Source: CAXMNX01 sp964194845 (lineage in GTDB: Bacteria > Pseudomonadota > Alphaproteobacteria > Rhodobacterales > Rhodobacteraceae). From it: a stretch of 64,000 nt of DNA. The translations under genes were made by a program, and so were the position numbers. This document shows, in pieces, positions 16,986 through 26,570 of this stretch. The stretch's first letter is position 1, and each line of letters starts with the position of its first letter. The notes beneath the pieces are model-generated. The model saw only the letters and a list, made by a program, of their open reading frames with translations, was not told the DNA's origin and made no database searches. Location: NCBI GenBank assembly GCA_964194845.1, contig CAXMNX010000068.1, positions 1 to 64,000 on the forward strand. The letters are read 5' to 3'.

Positions 16986-17540
16986 TTATCGAGGCGACCG
17001 TTTTGCCAAAATCCTTTGCAATGTACGGCGGTGCATGTTCAACCGCCGTGCCGTTTCGCTGACATTTCGGTCGCAAAGCTCGTAAACCCGCTGAATATGC
17101 TCCCACCGAACGCGGTCCGCGCTCATCGGGTTTTCTGGCGGTGGCGGCAGTTCGTCTTCAGCCGCCAAAAGTGCGGCCGTCACGTCGTTGGCGTCAGCGG
17201 GTTTTGACAGATAGTCCGTTGCACCGATTTTTACGGCGGCGACAGCGGTCGCAATGGCCCCGTAGCCGGTAAGCACGATGACTTTGCTATCGCCGCGACG
17301 TTCGCGAATGCGCTCAACAACATCCAGCCCGTTACCATCGTCAAGACGCAGATCGACAACGGCGTAAGCCGGTGGGCGGGCGGTCGCAATGGCTTTGCCG
17401 GCGGCCACCGAGCCTGCCGTTTCAACTTCGAAGCCGCGTTTTTCCATTGCCCGGGCCAGTCGGCGCAGAAATGGCTCGTCGTCATCAACGATCAACAGTG
17501 ATTTGTCCGCGCCTATTTCTTTGAGCGGTTTTTCAGACAT
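16986..17540 (-). CDS. regA: Response regulator RegA/PrrA/ActR family
   Basis: A 184-residue DNA-binding response regulator. Receiver: D20/D21 acidic pair (LLIVDDDE), phosphoacceptor D63 (VVDLRLDDGNG), Thr in VIVLTGYG and Lys in YLSKPAD; a proline-rich linker PPPPENP; then a Fis-type helix-turn-helix (NVSETARRLNMHRRTLQR). RegA controls photosynthesis, respiration, nitrogen and CO2 fixation genes in response to redox state in Rhodobacteraceae. ATG 17540 is chosen over an upstream in-frame extension because RegA starts close to this point. Its sensor regB lies 0.8 kb away, divergent, with senC between. Confidence 0.96.
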   Translation of the reverse strand: MSEKPLKEIGADKSLLIVDDDEPFLRRLARAMEKRGFEVETAGSVAAGKAIATARPPAYAVVDLRLDDGNGLDVVERIRERRGDSKVIVLTGYGAIATAVAAVKIGATDYLSKPADANDVTAALLAAEDELPPPPENPMSADRVRWEHIQRVYELCDRNVSETARRLNMHRRTLQRILAKRSPR

Positions 17541-17604
17541 TAACGCCTTCCCCTGCGCCGTTCGGGTAAACCTAGGGCGGCCGGCGAAGGCCGTCAAACA
17601 ACCG

Positions 17605-18213
17605 CTAGCTGGCGTTGATGTGGCACGCGACCTCTTTCGCCATGTCTTCGGGCGAAGCGCCGCGCGAGAAATACGTGGCAAGACCAGATTCGGGGAACAT
17701 CAGATAAGTGAAGGTCGAGTGGCTCATCAGATAAAAGTCGCCTTCGCCTTCGCCCTTTGAGTAAAATGTCTTGTAGGCCTGGCTGGCAGTTTTGACCTGT
17801 TCTGCGCTGCCGGTCAGGCCGATCATTTTCGGGTGCATGTCGGCGGCATATAACGCCACAACTTCGGGTGTATCGCGCTCGGGATCGATTGAAATGAATA
17901 GTGGCGTCACATCGTGGCCCTGCTCGTCAAGAAGATCTATGGCAATCGCGTTGCGGGCGACATCGAACGGGCAGACGTCCGGGCAGAACGAGTAGCCGAA
18001 GTAAATCAGCGTCGGTCCAGTGATCACATCCGTCTCGGTGACAAGCGCGCCGGTGCCATCCAGCAATTCGAACGGTCCACCGATGGCAGCGCTACCGCCC
18101 GCAATGGCGTTTCCGCCACAGTTTTGTTTTGCGCCAAGCGTTGTCCAGACAGCAGTTCCGCCGACCATGATCGCAAGTGCAACGGCGGCAACGCCCGCAT
18201 ATAATCTGGTCAT
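17605..18213 (-). CDS. senC: SCO1/SenC copper chaperone
   Basis: A 202-residue SCO-family protein with one N-terminal membrane anchor and a thioredoxin-like periplasmic domain. The copper ligands are C77 and C81 in SFCPDVC and a distal His in MSHSTF. It delivers copper to the CuA/CuB site of cytochrome c oxidase; in Rhodobacter (SenC/PrrC) it also influences RegB signalling. It lies between regA (same strand, 64 bases downstream) and regB (divergent), the standard order of this locus. Confidence 0.95.
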   Translation of the reverse strand: MTRLYAGVAAVALAIMVGGTAVWTTLGAKQNCGGNAIAGGSAAIGGPFELLDGTGALVTETDVITGPTLIYFGYSFCPDVCPFDVARNAIAIDLLDEQGHDVTPLFISIDPERDTPEVVALYAADMHPKMIGLTGSAEQVKTASQAYKTFYSKGEGEGDFYLMSHSTFTYLMFPESGLATYFSRGASPEDMAKEVACHINAS

Positions 18214-18302
18214 CAGCTACTCCTCGCAATCAACCGGCTTCATTGATCCCGCATAGCAAGCAAGACTACAACGAGACAGCTTGCCCCACCCACGAGGTTG
18301 TG

Positions 18303-19694
18303 ATGGAAGCTTCGGACGACGATACGCCGCGGGTGAACCGCTCGAACTGGGTGCGCCTGAGAACGCTTATCGTGCTGCGTTGGTTTGCCATTATCGGCCA
18401 GCTTGCCGCGATCACCGTAGCGCAGCGGCTGTTTTCGCTCGATCTGAATCTCGGGCTTTGCTTTCTTGCCATCGGGGCCTCAATTGTCGCCAACCTGATC
18501 GCGATGTTCGTATTCCCCGAAAACAAGCGTCTGACTGAAGCGGAAGTCGCGTGGATGCTTCTGTTTGATATCGCGCAGCTGGCTTTCCTATTGGCGCTGA
18601 CTGGCGGACTAAACAATCCTTTCGCGCTGCTCATTCTGGCGCCCGTGACGATCTCGGCGACAGCATTAAAGCCCGCAACGACCGCGGCGATTGGTGCCGC
18701 GACCATCGCTGTGGTCAGTATGGTGACGATCTGGCATTTGCCGCTCAGGACCGAATTTGGCTTTATCATGCGGATGCCACAGGATTTCGTCGTCGGGTTT
18801 TGGACGGCGATTGTCATAGGCGTTGTTTTTCTGGGCCTTTATGCCAGCCGGGTCACAGCAGAAGTTCACGCCATGTCTGACGCGCTGACCGCAACCCAGA
18901 TGGCATTGGCGCGCGAGCAGAAGCTCACAGATTTGGGGGGCGTCGTGGCCGCCGCCGCACACGAACTTGGCACGCCGCTGGCAACGATCAAGCTGACAAG
19001 CGCTGAGCTGATTGAAGAACTGAAGGACAGCCCTGACTTGATGGAGGACGCGGAACTTATCCGCGAACAAACCGACCGTTGCCGGGACATCCTGCGATCA
19101 ATGGGGCAGGTCGGCAAAGACGATCTTCTGATGCGAAAGGCACCGCTGGAGACGGTTGTGCGCGAGGCCGCCGAGCCGCACGTGGATCGCGGCAAGGAAA
19201 TACACATCAACGCCCAGGCGCAGGATGGTGCTGACGAGCGACAGCCTGTCGTCGATCGACGGCCTGAGGTCATACATGGGGTGCGAAACCTTGTGCAGAA
19301 CGCAGTTGATTTCGCCACGTCAAGCGTTTGGGTAGACATTTCCTGGAGCGATGACCGCATACATTTGAAGATATCCGATGATGGTCCGGGATTTTCGCCT
19401 CAGGTTATGGGGCGGATCGGCGATCCGTTCGTGCGTTTGCGCCGAAAGACGCCTGCCCCGCTAAGGCCCGGATACGAAGGCATGGGGCTTGGGCTTTTCA
19501 TTGCGAAGACGCTGCTTGAGCGTTCGGGCGCCGAGATGAGTTTTGCAAACGGGCGCGACCCAAGCCACACATCGCCGAATGCCGCGCCGCGCGTCGGGGC
19601 GATTGTCGAGGCGGAGTGGGATCGCGAACGATTGGGCGCGACGGCTGATGCGGACCGTCTGCCGCTAGGGGAAAATATTCCACTTCAGTCCTAG
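18303..19694 (+). CDS. regB: Redox sensor histidine kinase RegB/PrrB
   Basis: A 463-residue membrane kinase with about six hydrophobic segments in the first ~180 residues. Three diagnostic elements are present: the ubiquinone-binding heptapeptide GGLNNPF at 101–107, the phosphorylated H220 in the H-box AAAAHELGTPLA, and the redox-active C260 in TDRCRDILRSMG. The ATPase domain carries LVQNAVDFA and GMGLGLFIAKTLL. It phosphorylates RegA when the quinone pool is reduced. The ATG at 18303 is used; the open frame extends upstream without a reason to include it. The 89-base gap to senC must hold both divergent promoters. Confidence 0.96.
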   Translation: MEASDDDTPRVNRSNWVRLRTLIVLRWFAIIGQLAAITVAQRLFSLDLNLGLCFLAIGASIVANLIAMFVFPENKRLTEAEVAWMLLFDIAQLAFLLALTGGLNNPFALLILAPVTISATALKPATTAAIGAATIAVVSMVTIWHLPLRTEFGFIMRMPQDFVVGFWTAIVIGVVFLGLYASRVTAEVHAMSDALTATQMALAREQKLTDLGGVVAAAAHELGTPLATIKLTSAELIEELKDSPDLMEDAELIREQTDRCRDILRSMGQVGKDDLLMRKAPLETVVREAAEPHVDRGKEIHINAQAQDGADERQPVVDRRPEVIHGVRNLVQNAVDFATSSVWVDISWSDDRIHLKISDDGPGFSPQVMGRIGDPFVRLRRKTPAPLRPGYEGMGLGLFIAKTLLERSGAEMSFANGRDPSHTSPNAAPRVGAIVEAEWDRERLGATADADRLPLGENIPLQS

Positions 19695-19774
19695 GGTCAG
19701 GGCCCCGGCGCAGAGTTAACTCGACGTTAACCAACCCCAATCAAATTGGTTTTGCTGGTTTCGGGGGATGTCGT

Positions 19775-21323
19775 GTGCCGTATTTCCAAGTTACGAACGC
19801 TGCGCTTTTTGGTGTAAGCGCTTTTGTTGCGGCGTTTGCCGCGCTGTCTATCCTGGGTCGTCGCGGGGTTCCGGGTCTTCGCCGCGCACCGGGCGCGGAC
19901 CTGTTCAGTGACACGCTGGTGTTTCTCATTCGGGATGGCGTGCTTATCGACCCGAATTTTCCGGCGCGCCGCCTGTTGAACCATTTCGGATCAAAACATT
20001 TGGATCTGGGCGCACTGTCGCGTGCGCTTCACGCCAGATTCGATGATGCCGATAAGCTGTTGGATAAAATTGCGCCGGGCAACTCACGCAGCGCGATCGC
20101 GCGCGACGGCTGCATTCAGGCCATTTCCGAAGCGACTGGCGGCACAATCCGGTTAAGTCTATCCAGCCGGATGCAGGCGCAGCCGGTTACCGACGATGTT
20201 CATCTGCTTGCCGCACAGGAAGCCGAGCTGGAGACGCTTCGCGAAACATCCGAACTTTGCACCCTATCTTGTCTGGCGCGAAGCGCCTGACGGGACACCA
20301 ATATGGGTCAATCGCGCCTATCACCGGCTTGTTCGCCAGTCGTTAGGCCCAGAACGCGCGGCCAAGTGGCCTTTGCCACGGCTGTTTGACACCCTGGAGC
20401 GCGGCGCAGCGACCCGGATCTCGTTGCGGGTGCCGGACGAGCACGAGCCGCAATGGTTCGAATGTCACCAGGTGCCGATTGGCAAAGACCTTTTGTTTAC
20501 AGCCTTTGACGCCAATTCCACCGTGCTTGCCGAAACGCAACTTCGCGATTTTATGCAGACACTGACCAAGACATTTGCCCAGCTGACAATCGGTCTCGCC
20601 ATATTTGACCGATCGCGAAGTCTGGCGTTGTTCAATCCCGCTTTGACCGACCTGACGCGGCTGCCGGTTGATTTTCTTGTGGCGCGTCCCAGTCTGGCTG
20701 AAGTTCTCGACAAGCTGCGCGAAAAACGCATGATCCCCGAACCCCGCGACTATCGCAGTTGGCGAAGGTCAATCGCCGATCTCGAGGCGGCGGCGGCCGA
20801 CGGGACGTATATGGAAACCTGGTCGCTTGCCGGCAATTTGACCTACCGCGTCACCGGTCGACCGCATCCCGATGGGGCAATTGCGTTCCTGATCGAAGAT
20901 ATCAGCGCCGAGATGTCGCTGACGCGGAACTTCCGCCGCGAGATCGAGATCAACCAGTCGCTTCTGGACAATATGGAGGATGCAACGGCGCTTTTTTCGC
21001 AGGCCGGAACGCTGGTTCAGACCAATGGCGCTTATCGGCGGCTGTGGGCCGTCGATCCGGATTCTTCGGTGAACGAGACATCGGTGGTCGATGCGACCCG
21101 GAATTGGCAACAAAATTCGTTGCCGACGCCCATCTGGGGCGATTTTCGCGACTTCGCTGTTGGCCATTCCGACCGAACCGAATGGACCGCAAAAATCACG
21201 CTGAAAAACGGCCGCGCGTTAGAAAGTCGGTTCATTCCACTGACTGGCGGCAACACGCAGGTGGTGTTCCGGATGATCGGTGATGCCGGGAAAGTCGAGG
21301 AACGCCTGCTCGAGGTTGTCTGA
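19775..21323 (+). pseudogene. PAS-domain signalling protein split by a +1 frameshift
   Basis: Two overlapping frames make one protein of ~515 residues: an N-terminal membrane helix (about residues 5–27), then PAS modules in the second frame (WVNRAYHRLV; LALFNPALTDLTRLP; LVQTNGAYRRLW). The first frame ends LRETSELCTLSCLARSA; the second reads NFAPYLVWREAPDG. Removing one T from the TTT at 20256–20258 restores a continuous ELAPYLVWREAPDG, so an extra base there explains everything. There is no kinase or output domain. Start is GTG 19775 after a GGGGG site. The gene lies between regB and tsaE, where related genomes keep a PAS protein. It may be a real recent pseudogene or a sequencing error. Confidence 0.8.
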
Positions 21324-21432
21324 AGCGGATTGCGTTATCTTTGATAAATCGCGTGTCATTATTTGCATTCGTAATCAGCAGAATGCTGATTGAGAGGCAG
21401 CGAATATCGATCCAAATCAAACGCAATCCGCT
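21324..21432. repeat. 109-bp MITE-like element with 13-bp terminal inverted repeats
   Basis: AGCGGATTGCGTT at 21324–21336 is repeated in inverse orientation at 21420–21432, starting exactly after the stop codon of the PAS gene. Between them lies a second perfect hairpin, ATCAGCA-GAA-TGCTGAT (21374–21390). The interior has no coding frame and is more A+T-rich than its surroundings. The pattern suits a small non-autonomous element or a processed intergenic hairpin. No second copy was noticed in this window. Confidence 0.45.
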
Positions 21433-21478
21433 CTAATCTCATCTTGCGGCCACTCGGGCAGATCGCCAGAGTGCGGCC

Positions 21479-21955
21479 ATGCCTGTCGCCGATATTGTCG
21501 AGCTATATCTTCCAACCGCTGATGATACTGCCGCCTGCGCGGTGCTGCTGGCGCCCCTTCTTGGCGCTGGTGACTGCGTGTTGCTTGGTGGAAATCTTGG
21601 CGCGGGCAAGACCCATTTCGCGCGGGCGCTGATCCAAAAGCGCCTTGCTGATGTTGGTCTTCGCGAAGACGTCCCGTCGCCGACCTACACATTAGTCCAG
21701 ACGTATACCGCGGGCGATCTCGAAATTTGGCACGCCGATCTTTACCGGCTTGAAGGCACAGGCGAGCTGGTGGAGCTTGGCCTTGATGGCGCGTTTGATG
21801 CCGCCTTGGTCTTGATTGAATGGCCTGACCGGTTGGGTGCCCGAGCACCCGATGACGCGCTTTGCCTTTGCTTTGAATTGCAGGAAACCGGGCGCACATT
21901 GCGCGCTCGTGGCCCCGAACGGATCCTGAGTATATTGCGTGAAATCAATGAATGA
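21479..21955 (+). CDS. tsaE: tRNA threonylcarbamoyladenosine ATPase TsaE
   Basis: A 158-residue P-loop ATPase needed for the TsaBCDE t6A system. Walker A is GGNLGAGKTHFAR, followed by VPSPTYTLVQTY and the WHADLYRL and LIEWPDR segments diagnostic of the family. It opens a run of five overlapping genes (tsaE, amgK-like, murU-like, addB, addA). Its partner TsaD is encoded at 10.5 kb. Start ATG 21479. Confidence 0.94.
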   Translation: MPVADIVELYLPTADDTAACAVLLAPLLGAGDCVLLGGNLGAGKTHFARALIQKRLADVGLREDVPSPTYTLVQTYTAGDLEIWHADLYRLEGTGELVELGLDGAFDAALVLIEWPDRLGARAPDDALCLCFELQETGRTLRARGPERILSILREINE

Positions 21956-22931
21956 TCGGGCGCGCCAGATCGCGGATTTTCTTGGCCGCGCAGGCTGGGC
22001 GGGCGCGGCGACGCAGCCATTGGCGGGCGATCTTTCGTCGCGAAAATACCTCCGCCTTTCGCGATCAGATGGGTCGCGGACCATTTTGATGGATGCTGAC
22101 CCTGACGTTGACCCATCCACGCCCGCGTTTCTGATGATGACCAAATGGCTGGCCGGGCGCGGCCTGTCTGCGCCAGATGTGCTTGCCGCGTGCGAGAATT
22201 CGGGACTGGTTTTATTGGAGGATTTTGGCGACGCCAAATTGACTGGTCTCATTCAAAGCCGCCCGGATCGACAGCTCGATTATTACCGTTTGGCGACTGA
22301 GGCGTTGCTGGTGATTCGAAGCGCCCGCCCGCCCGAGCTTTCCCAACCATCCGCCAAGACAATGGCCGACGACACGAAGCTGGCTGACAAGTGGTATCCG
22401 GGCGCGAACGGCGCAGCGCTTGGGCAATTTCGCCGCGCGCTCGAGGCGACGCTTGAAGACGTTCTGTCGGGACCGCCCGTCTTGTCGCTTCGGGATTTTC
22501 ACGCCGACAACGTGATCTGGCTTGAAGATCGCCCGGGCGTTCGGAAAGTCGGGCTTCTGGACTATCAGGATGCGTTCCTGACGCATCCCGCCTATGACCT
22601 GATGTCGCTTCTGACCGACGCGCGAACCGATGTGCCGGGGGCGCTGCGCGCCAGTCTGATCGAACACTACGCCCGAGAAACGAACGTGCCGGTCGACGCC
22701 CTTATTCGGGCCGTTGCCGTGCTTGGTGCCCAGCGCAACCTGCGCATTCTTGGCATATTCGCGCGGGCGGCACGAAAATTCGGAAAGACCCAGCATCTGA
22801 CCGCGATGCCACGTGTGTATGGTTATCTTGAAGAATGTCTGTCGCACGCTGCATTTTCTGATTTCTCTGGTGATCTGCGCGCCATGTTGCCGGAACCCGC
22901 GCCCGAACTGATCCGTGGACTGCGGACGTGA
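21948..22931 (+). CDS. amgK: Aminoglycoside-phosphotransferase-fold sugar kinase, AmgK-like
   Basis: A 327-residue kinase of the APH fold with catalytic loop LRDFHADNVIW and metal-binding LLDYQDA. In Pseudomonas and many alphaproteobacteria the tsaE–amgK–murU cluster encodes a peptidoglycan recycling bypass in which AmgK phosphorylates the anomeric hydroxyl of MurNAc/GlcNAc. The next gene is a nucleotidyltransferase as expected for that route. ATG 21948 overlaps the tsaE stop (ATGAATGA); an in-frame GTG at 21939 is the alternative. The enzymatic assignment rests on gene order plus fold. Confidence 0.85.
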   Translation: MNDRARQIADFLGRAGWAGAATQPLAGDLSSRKYLRLSRSDGSRTILMDADPDVDPSTPAFLMMTKWLAGRGLSAPDVLAACENSGLVLLEDFGDAKLTGLIQSRPDRQLDYYRLATEALLVIRSARPPELSQPSAKTMADDTKLADKWYPGANGAALGQFRRALEATLEDVLSGPPVLSLRDFHADNVIWLEDRPGVRKVGLLDYQDAFLTHPAYDLMSLLTDARTDVPGALRASLIEHYARETNVPVDALIRAVAVLGAQRNLRILGIFARAARKFGKTQHLTAMPRVYGYLEECLSHAAFSDFSGDLRAMLPEPAPELIRGLRT

Positions 22932-23611
22932 AGCCGGGCGAGCTTTCCCTGATGATATTCGCGGCCGGCTTTGGCGCGCGAATGGGTAAGCTGACCGACG
23001 CGACGCCCAAGCCAATGGTACCTCTATCGGGTCAGCCGATGATAGATCACTCGGTTGCGATGGCGCGGGATGCGGGGATCGACGTGATCGTTGCAAACAC
23101 GCATTATCTGTGTGACAGGATTGAACCTCATCTCGAAACCCTTGGCGTCAAACACCGCCGCGAGACGCCCGATATTCTTGATACCGGTGGCGGGCTGCGC
23201 GCAGCCTGCGATGGGTTGCTTTCGCCCACGTTTACGCTGAACCCTGATGGTGTCTGGCTGGGCCCTAACCCGCTGACCGAATTGGCGAGCGCCTGGCAAG
23301 ACCATATGCAGGCACTGCTTTTGCTGGTTCCGGCTGAACTCACGCACGGCCACAACGGCACTGGCGACTTTTCGATTGCGGATGGGCGGCTAAGCCGCGG
23401 CGGATCGCTTGTTTACACCGGCGCCCAGATCATTCGGACCGAAGGCTTGCGGGCAATTCCCGACGAAGTTTTTTCACTGAATGTCTATTGGGACCGTCTG
23501 GCACAGGTGGGTCGATTTTACGGCGTAGAATACTCGGGGCACTGGTGCGATATCGGAACGCCCGAAGGGTTAGCGCTCGCAGAACAGATGCTAGAGGCGC
23601 GCGATGTTTGA
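22928..23611 (+). CDS. murU: MurNAc-1-phosphate uridylyltransferase-like nucleotidyltransferase
   Basis: A 227-residue NTP-transferase. Signature FAAGFGARMGKLTDATPKPMVPL holds the nucleotide-binding GxGxRM and Lys; GHNGTGDFSI and YSGHWCDIGTPEGLA follow the family pattern. With AmgK it would turn recovered MurNAc into UDP-MurNAc, bypassing de novo synthesis and conferring fosfomycin tolerance in species where it was studied. It starts with GTG at 22928, overlapping the previous stop by 4 bases (GTGA), and its end overlaps addB. Confidence 0.86.
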   Translation: MKPGELSLMIFAAGFGARMGKLTDATPKPMVPLSGQPMIDHSVAMARDAGIDVIVANTHYLCDRIEPHLETLGVKHRRETPDILDTGGGLRAACDGLLSPTFTLNPDGVWLGPNPLTELASAWQDHMQALLLLVPAELTHGHNGTGDFSIADGRLSRGGSLVYTGAQIIRTEGLRAIPDEVFSLNVYWDRLAQVGRFYGVEYSGHWCDIGTPEGLALAEQMLEARDV

Positions 23612-26570
23612 GCCGTCTTCTGACCCGCGTGTGTTTGGTGTGCCGCCGGGGGCTGATTTTCCGGCCGCCGTTGTGGCCGGTATTTTGGGGCGTATGGTTG
23701 ACGCACCGTCGGAAGAACTGGCGCGCATTCGGATATTCGTGAACACTAGCCGGATGCGTCGGCGTCTGATTGCGCTCTTTCAAGCTGGCCCGGCGCTGCT
23801 GTTGCCCCGCATCGACCTGATCACCGATGCCGACCAGATGATGCCCATTGCCGATCTGCCGGTCGTGGCGCCAGCGCTTCAGCGCAAGCTGGAGATTGCC
23901 CGCCTGATCGAGCCGCTTTTGGCCAGTGACTCGGCCCCTGCCCCGCGATCAGCGCTCTTTGATCTTGCAGACAGCCTTGCCGCACTACTGGACGAGTTGC
24001 ACAGCGAGGGCGTGTTGCCTGAGAAAATTCTGACGCTGGATGTTGGTGATCATTCCGAACACTGGCGGCAGTCGCTGCAGTTTCTTGGCATCGTTCAGAC
24101 CTACCTCGCGGATACCGGTGCCGCTTTTCAGGATATCGAAGCACGTCGTCGCGCAGCAATGCATCTGCTGACCGATGTCTGGCGAACCGATCCACCCGAA
24201 ACGCCCGTGCTGGTCGTCGGATCGACAGGCTCGCGCGGAACAACGTTTGGATTGATGAGGTCGGTCGCGCGCTTGCCTCAAGGCGCGGTCGTATTGCCGG
24301 GGTTCGACGCCGACACGCCGTCCGATGTCTGGAACCTGTTATCCGACAGCGAACCGCCGCTGGAAGATCATCCACAGTATCGGTTCGCGGTTTTTCTAGA
24401 AGCGCTTGGCCTTGCGCCCGAAAATGTGCGCGCCTGGCCCGCAACGGTGCCGGACGCGGCGCGAAACCGGTTAATCTCGCTGTCGCTCCGCCCCGCACCG
24501 GTCACCAGTCAATGGCGGCGCGAGGGACCCCGGCTGGGCGATTTGAGGTCTGTGACCAGCGCGCTGGCGCTGATCGAAGCGCCCCAACAAAGGGACGAAG
24601 CGCAAGCAATTGCCGTGGCGTTGCGCGAGGCGCTCGCGGAAAAAAGAACCGCCGCGCTGATCACGCCCGACCGAACGCTTGGGCGGCGCGTCGCGGCGGC
24701 ACTGGCGCGGTGGAATATCGCGCCGGACGATAGCGGCGGACGCCCGCTGTCGCTGACGCCACCCGGTCGGTTTTTGCGTCAGGTTGCCCAGTTGTTGGGT
24801 GCGGCCGCCAGCGCCGAAGACCTGATCGCGCTTCTCAAGCATCCGCTAACACGAACCGGCAGCGGTGACCGTGGCCAGCACCTGTTGCTGACGCGCGAAT
24901 TTGAGCTGATTTTGCGCAAACGGGCAGTGGGCACCGTCGACGCGAACGTCGTTCAGCAATTTCAGGCGTTGCAGGCCGGGCGCGATGACTGGTGCGTTTG
25001 GCTGATCGGTATTCTTACCGCGCTGGCCGAACCGATCGCGCCAAAATTGGGCAGTATACGCGCGCGCCATGTCGCGCTGGCCGAGCAGATTGCCCAAGGC
25101 CCCAAGGGCGATGGTGCGGGCGAACTTTGGGAGCAGGATACCGGGCGGAAAGCGCTGGAAGCCTGCGAAGGATTGGCGTTGGACGCTGTCGCCGATCACG
25201 GCACGTCGCTTGCCGACTACCGACAATTGCTTGACGCGGCATTACAGGCAGACGACGCGCGCGATCCGGATAATGTGCATCCCGACGTCATGATCTGGGG
25301 AACGCTCGAAGCGCGCGCCCAGGGCGCAGATCTTGTCATTCTTGGCAGTCTGAATGAAGGAACGTGGCCTGCCCGCCCAACGCCGGACCCATGGCTTAGC
25401 CGGTCCATGCGGCGTCAGGCCGGTTTGCTGTTGCCCGAGCGTCAGATCGGGCTGTCGGCGCACGATTATCAGCAGGCTATCGCTGCCAGGGTCGTGATCC
25501 TTTCGCGGTCTTGCCGCGACAGCGAGGCCGAAACCGTTCCGGCGCGGTGGCTAAACCGGCTGACAAATCTGCTAAATGGGCTGCCCGAACAAGACGGTCC
25601 TGTGGCGTTTGAGCAAATGAAGGAACGCGGCGCGCGTTACCTGTCGATTGCAAGCGCCTTGGACACACCCGAACACGACACCGATGCCGCCCGCCGCATC
25701 GCCCCTGCCCCGCCGCCAGACACGCGCCCGCATGCCTTCACCGTCACCGAGATCGAAAAGCTGATCCGTGACCCCTACGCAATCTACGCCAAACACGTTC
25801 TCGCACTAAGGCCGCTGGATCCGCTTCGGCCTGAGCCAAGTGCAGCGTTGCGCGGCACTGTCTTTCACCGCATTCTCAGGCGGTTTGTCGACCGCGCGCC
25901 ATTTGTCGGCCCGGCTGAAGCAGAAAAGCTGTTGCTTGAACTGGCCGATGACGAACTTTCGCGGTCCGTCCAGTGGGCGCAGATCCGTGCGCTTTGGCGC
26001 GGTCATATTGCTGCAATTGCTCCAATGCTGGCTGAAAAAGAGATGCGCCGACAATCCGCAGGCGTCAGTTTGGCGCGCGAAGCCAAAGGCCAATTGGTGC
26101 TTTCTGGCAGCCCATTCAGCATTCGCGGTGCCGCCGACCGAATTGACCAGCTAACGGACGGTCGGCTGGTGATATATGACTACAAATCCGGCGGCGCACC
26201 GCCCATTAGGCAAGTTCGTCACTACCAGCGGCAATTGCTGATCGAAGCCGCGATGGCCGAGGGTGGTGCATTTGAGGGAATTGATCCGGCGGAAGTCGCC
26301 TTTGTCAGCCACATCGGGCTGAACCGCGCCGGAAAGGACGACCATATCGAACTGGTCGAAGTCGAAGACAAGGGCATCGTGATTGATCTTCGCACCAGCA
26401 CGATCCTGCGCGAGCTTCACCAGCTTCTAAGCCATTTCGGTCAGGCGAAGGTCGGATATATGCCGCGCCGGGCGATGGAAAAGGTGCGCTGGGAAGGCGA
26501 TTATGACCACCTTGCCCGGTTCGGCGAGTGGGCAGATACGGATGACATAATCGTGGTGACGCTGCCGTGA
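23604..26570 (+). CDS. addB: Double-strand break repair protein AddB
   Basis: A 988-residue subunit of the AddAB helicase–nuclease that resects double-strand breaks for RecA. The N-terminal helicase-like half lacks a proper Walker A, as is usual for alphaproteobacterial AddB. The C-terminal RecB-type nuclease shows GTVFHRILRRFV and the catalytic VIYDYKSG (Asp…Lys). I see no cysteines in that C-terminal nuclease region, so the Fe–S cluster known from Bacillus AddB appears absent. It overlaps murU by 8 bases and addA by 4 (GTGA), implying translational coupling. Confidence 0.94.
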   Translation: MFEPSSDPRVFGVPPGADFPAAVVAGILGRMVDAPSEELARIRIFVNTSRMRRRLIALFQAGPALLLPRIDLITDADQMMPIADLPVVAPALQRKLEIARLIEPLLASDSAPAPRSALFDLADSLAALLDELHSEGVLPEKILTLDVGDHSEHWRQSLQFLGIVQTYLADTGAAFQDIEARRRAAMHLLTDVWRTDPPETPVLVVGSTGSRGTTFGLMRSVARLPQGAVVLPGFDADTPSDVWNLLSDSEPPLEDHPQYRFAVFLEALGLAPENVRAWPATVPDAARNRLISLSLRPAPVTSQWRREGPRLGDLRSVTSALALIEAPQQRDEAQAIAVALREALAEKRTAALITPDRTLGRRVAAALARWNIAPDDSGGRPLSLTPPGRFLRQVAQLLGAAASAEDLIALLKHPLTRTGSGDRGQHLLLTREFELILRKRAVGTVDANVVQQFQALQAGRDDWCVWLIGILTALAEPIAPKLGSIRARHVALAEQIAQGPKGDGAGELWEQDTGRKALEACEGLALDAVADHGTSLADYRQLLDAALQADDARDPDNVHPDVMIWGTLEARAQGADLVILGSLNEGTWPARPTPDPWLSRSMRRQAGLLLPERQIGLSAHDYQQAIAARVVILSRSCRDSEAETVPARWLNRLTNLLNGLPEQDGPVAFEQMKERGARYLSIASALDTPEHDTDAARRIAPAPPPDTRPHAFTVTEIEKLIRDPYAIYAKHVLALRPLDPLRPEPSAALRGTVFHRILRRFVDRAPFVGPAEAEKLLLELADDELSRSVQWAQIRALWRGHIAAIAPMLAEKEMRRQSAGVSLAREAKGQLVLSGSPFSIRGAADRIDQLTDGRLVIYDYKSGGAPPIRQVRHYQRQLLIEAAMAEGGAFEGIDPAEVAFVSHIGLNRAGKDDHIELVEVEDKGIVIDLRTSTILRELHQLLSHFGQAKVGYMPRRAMEKVRWEGDYDHLARFGEWADTDDIIVVTLP

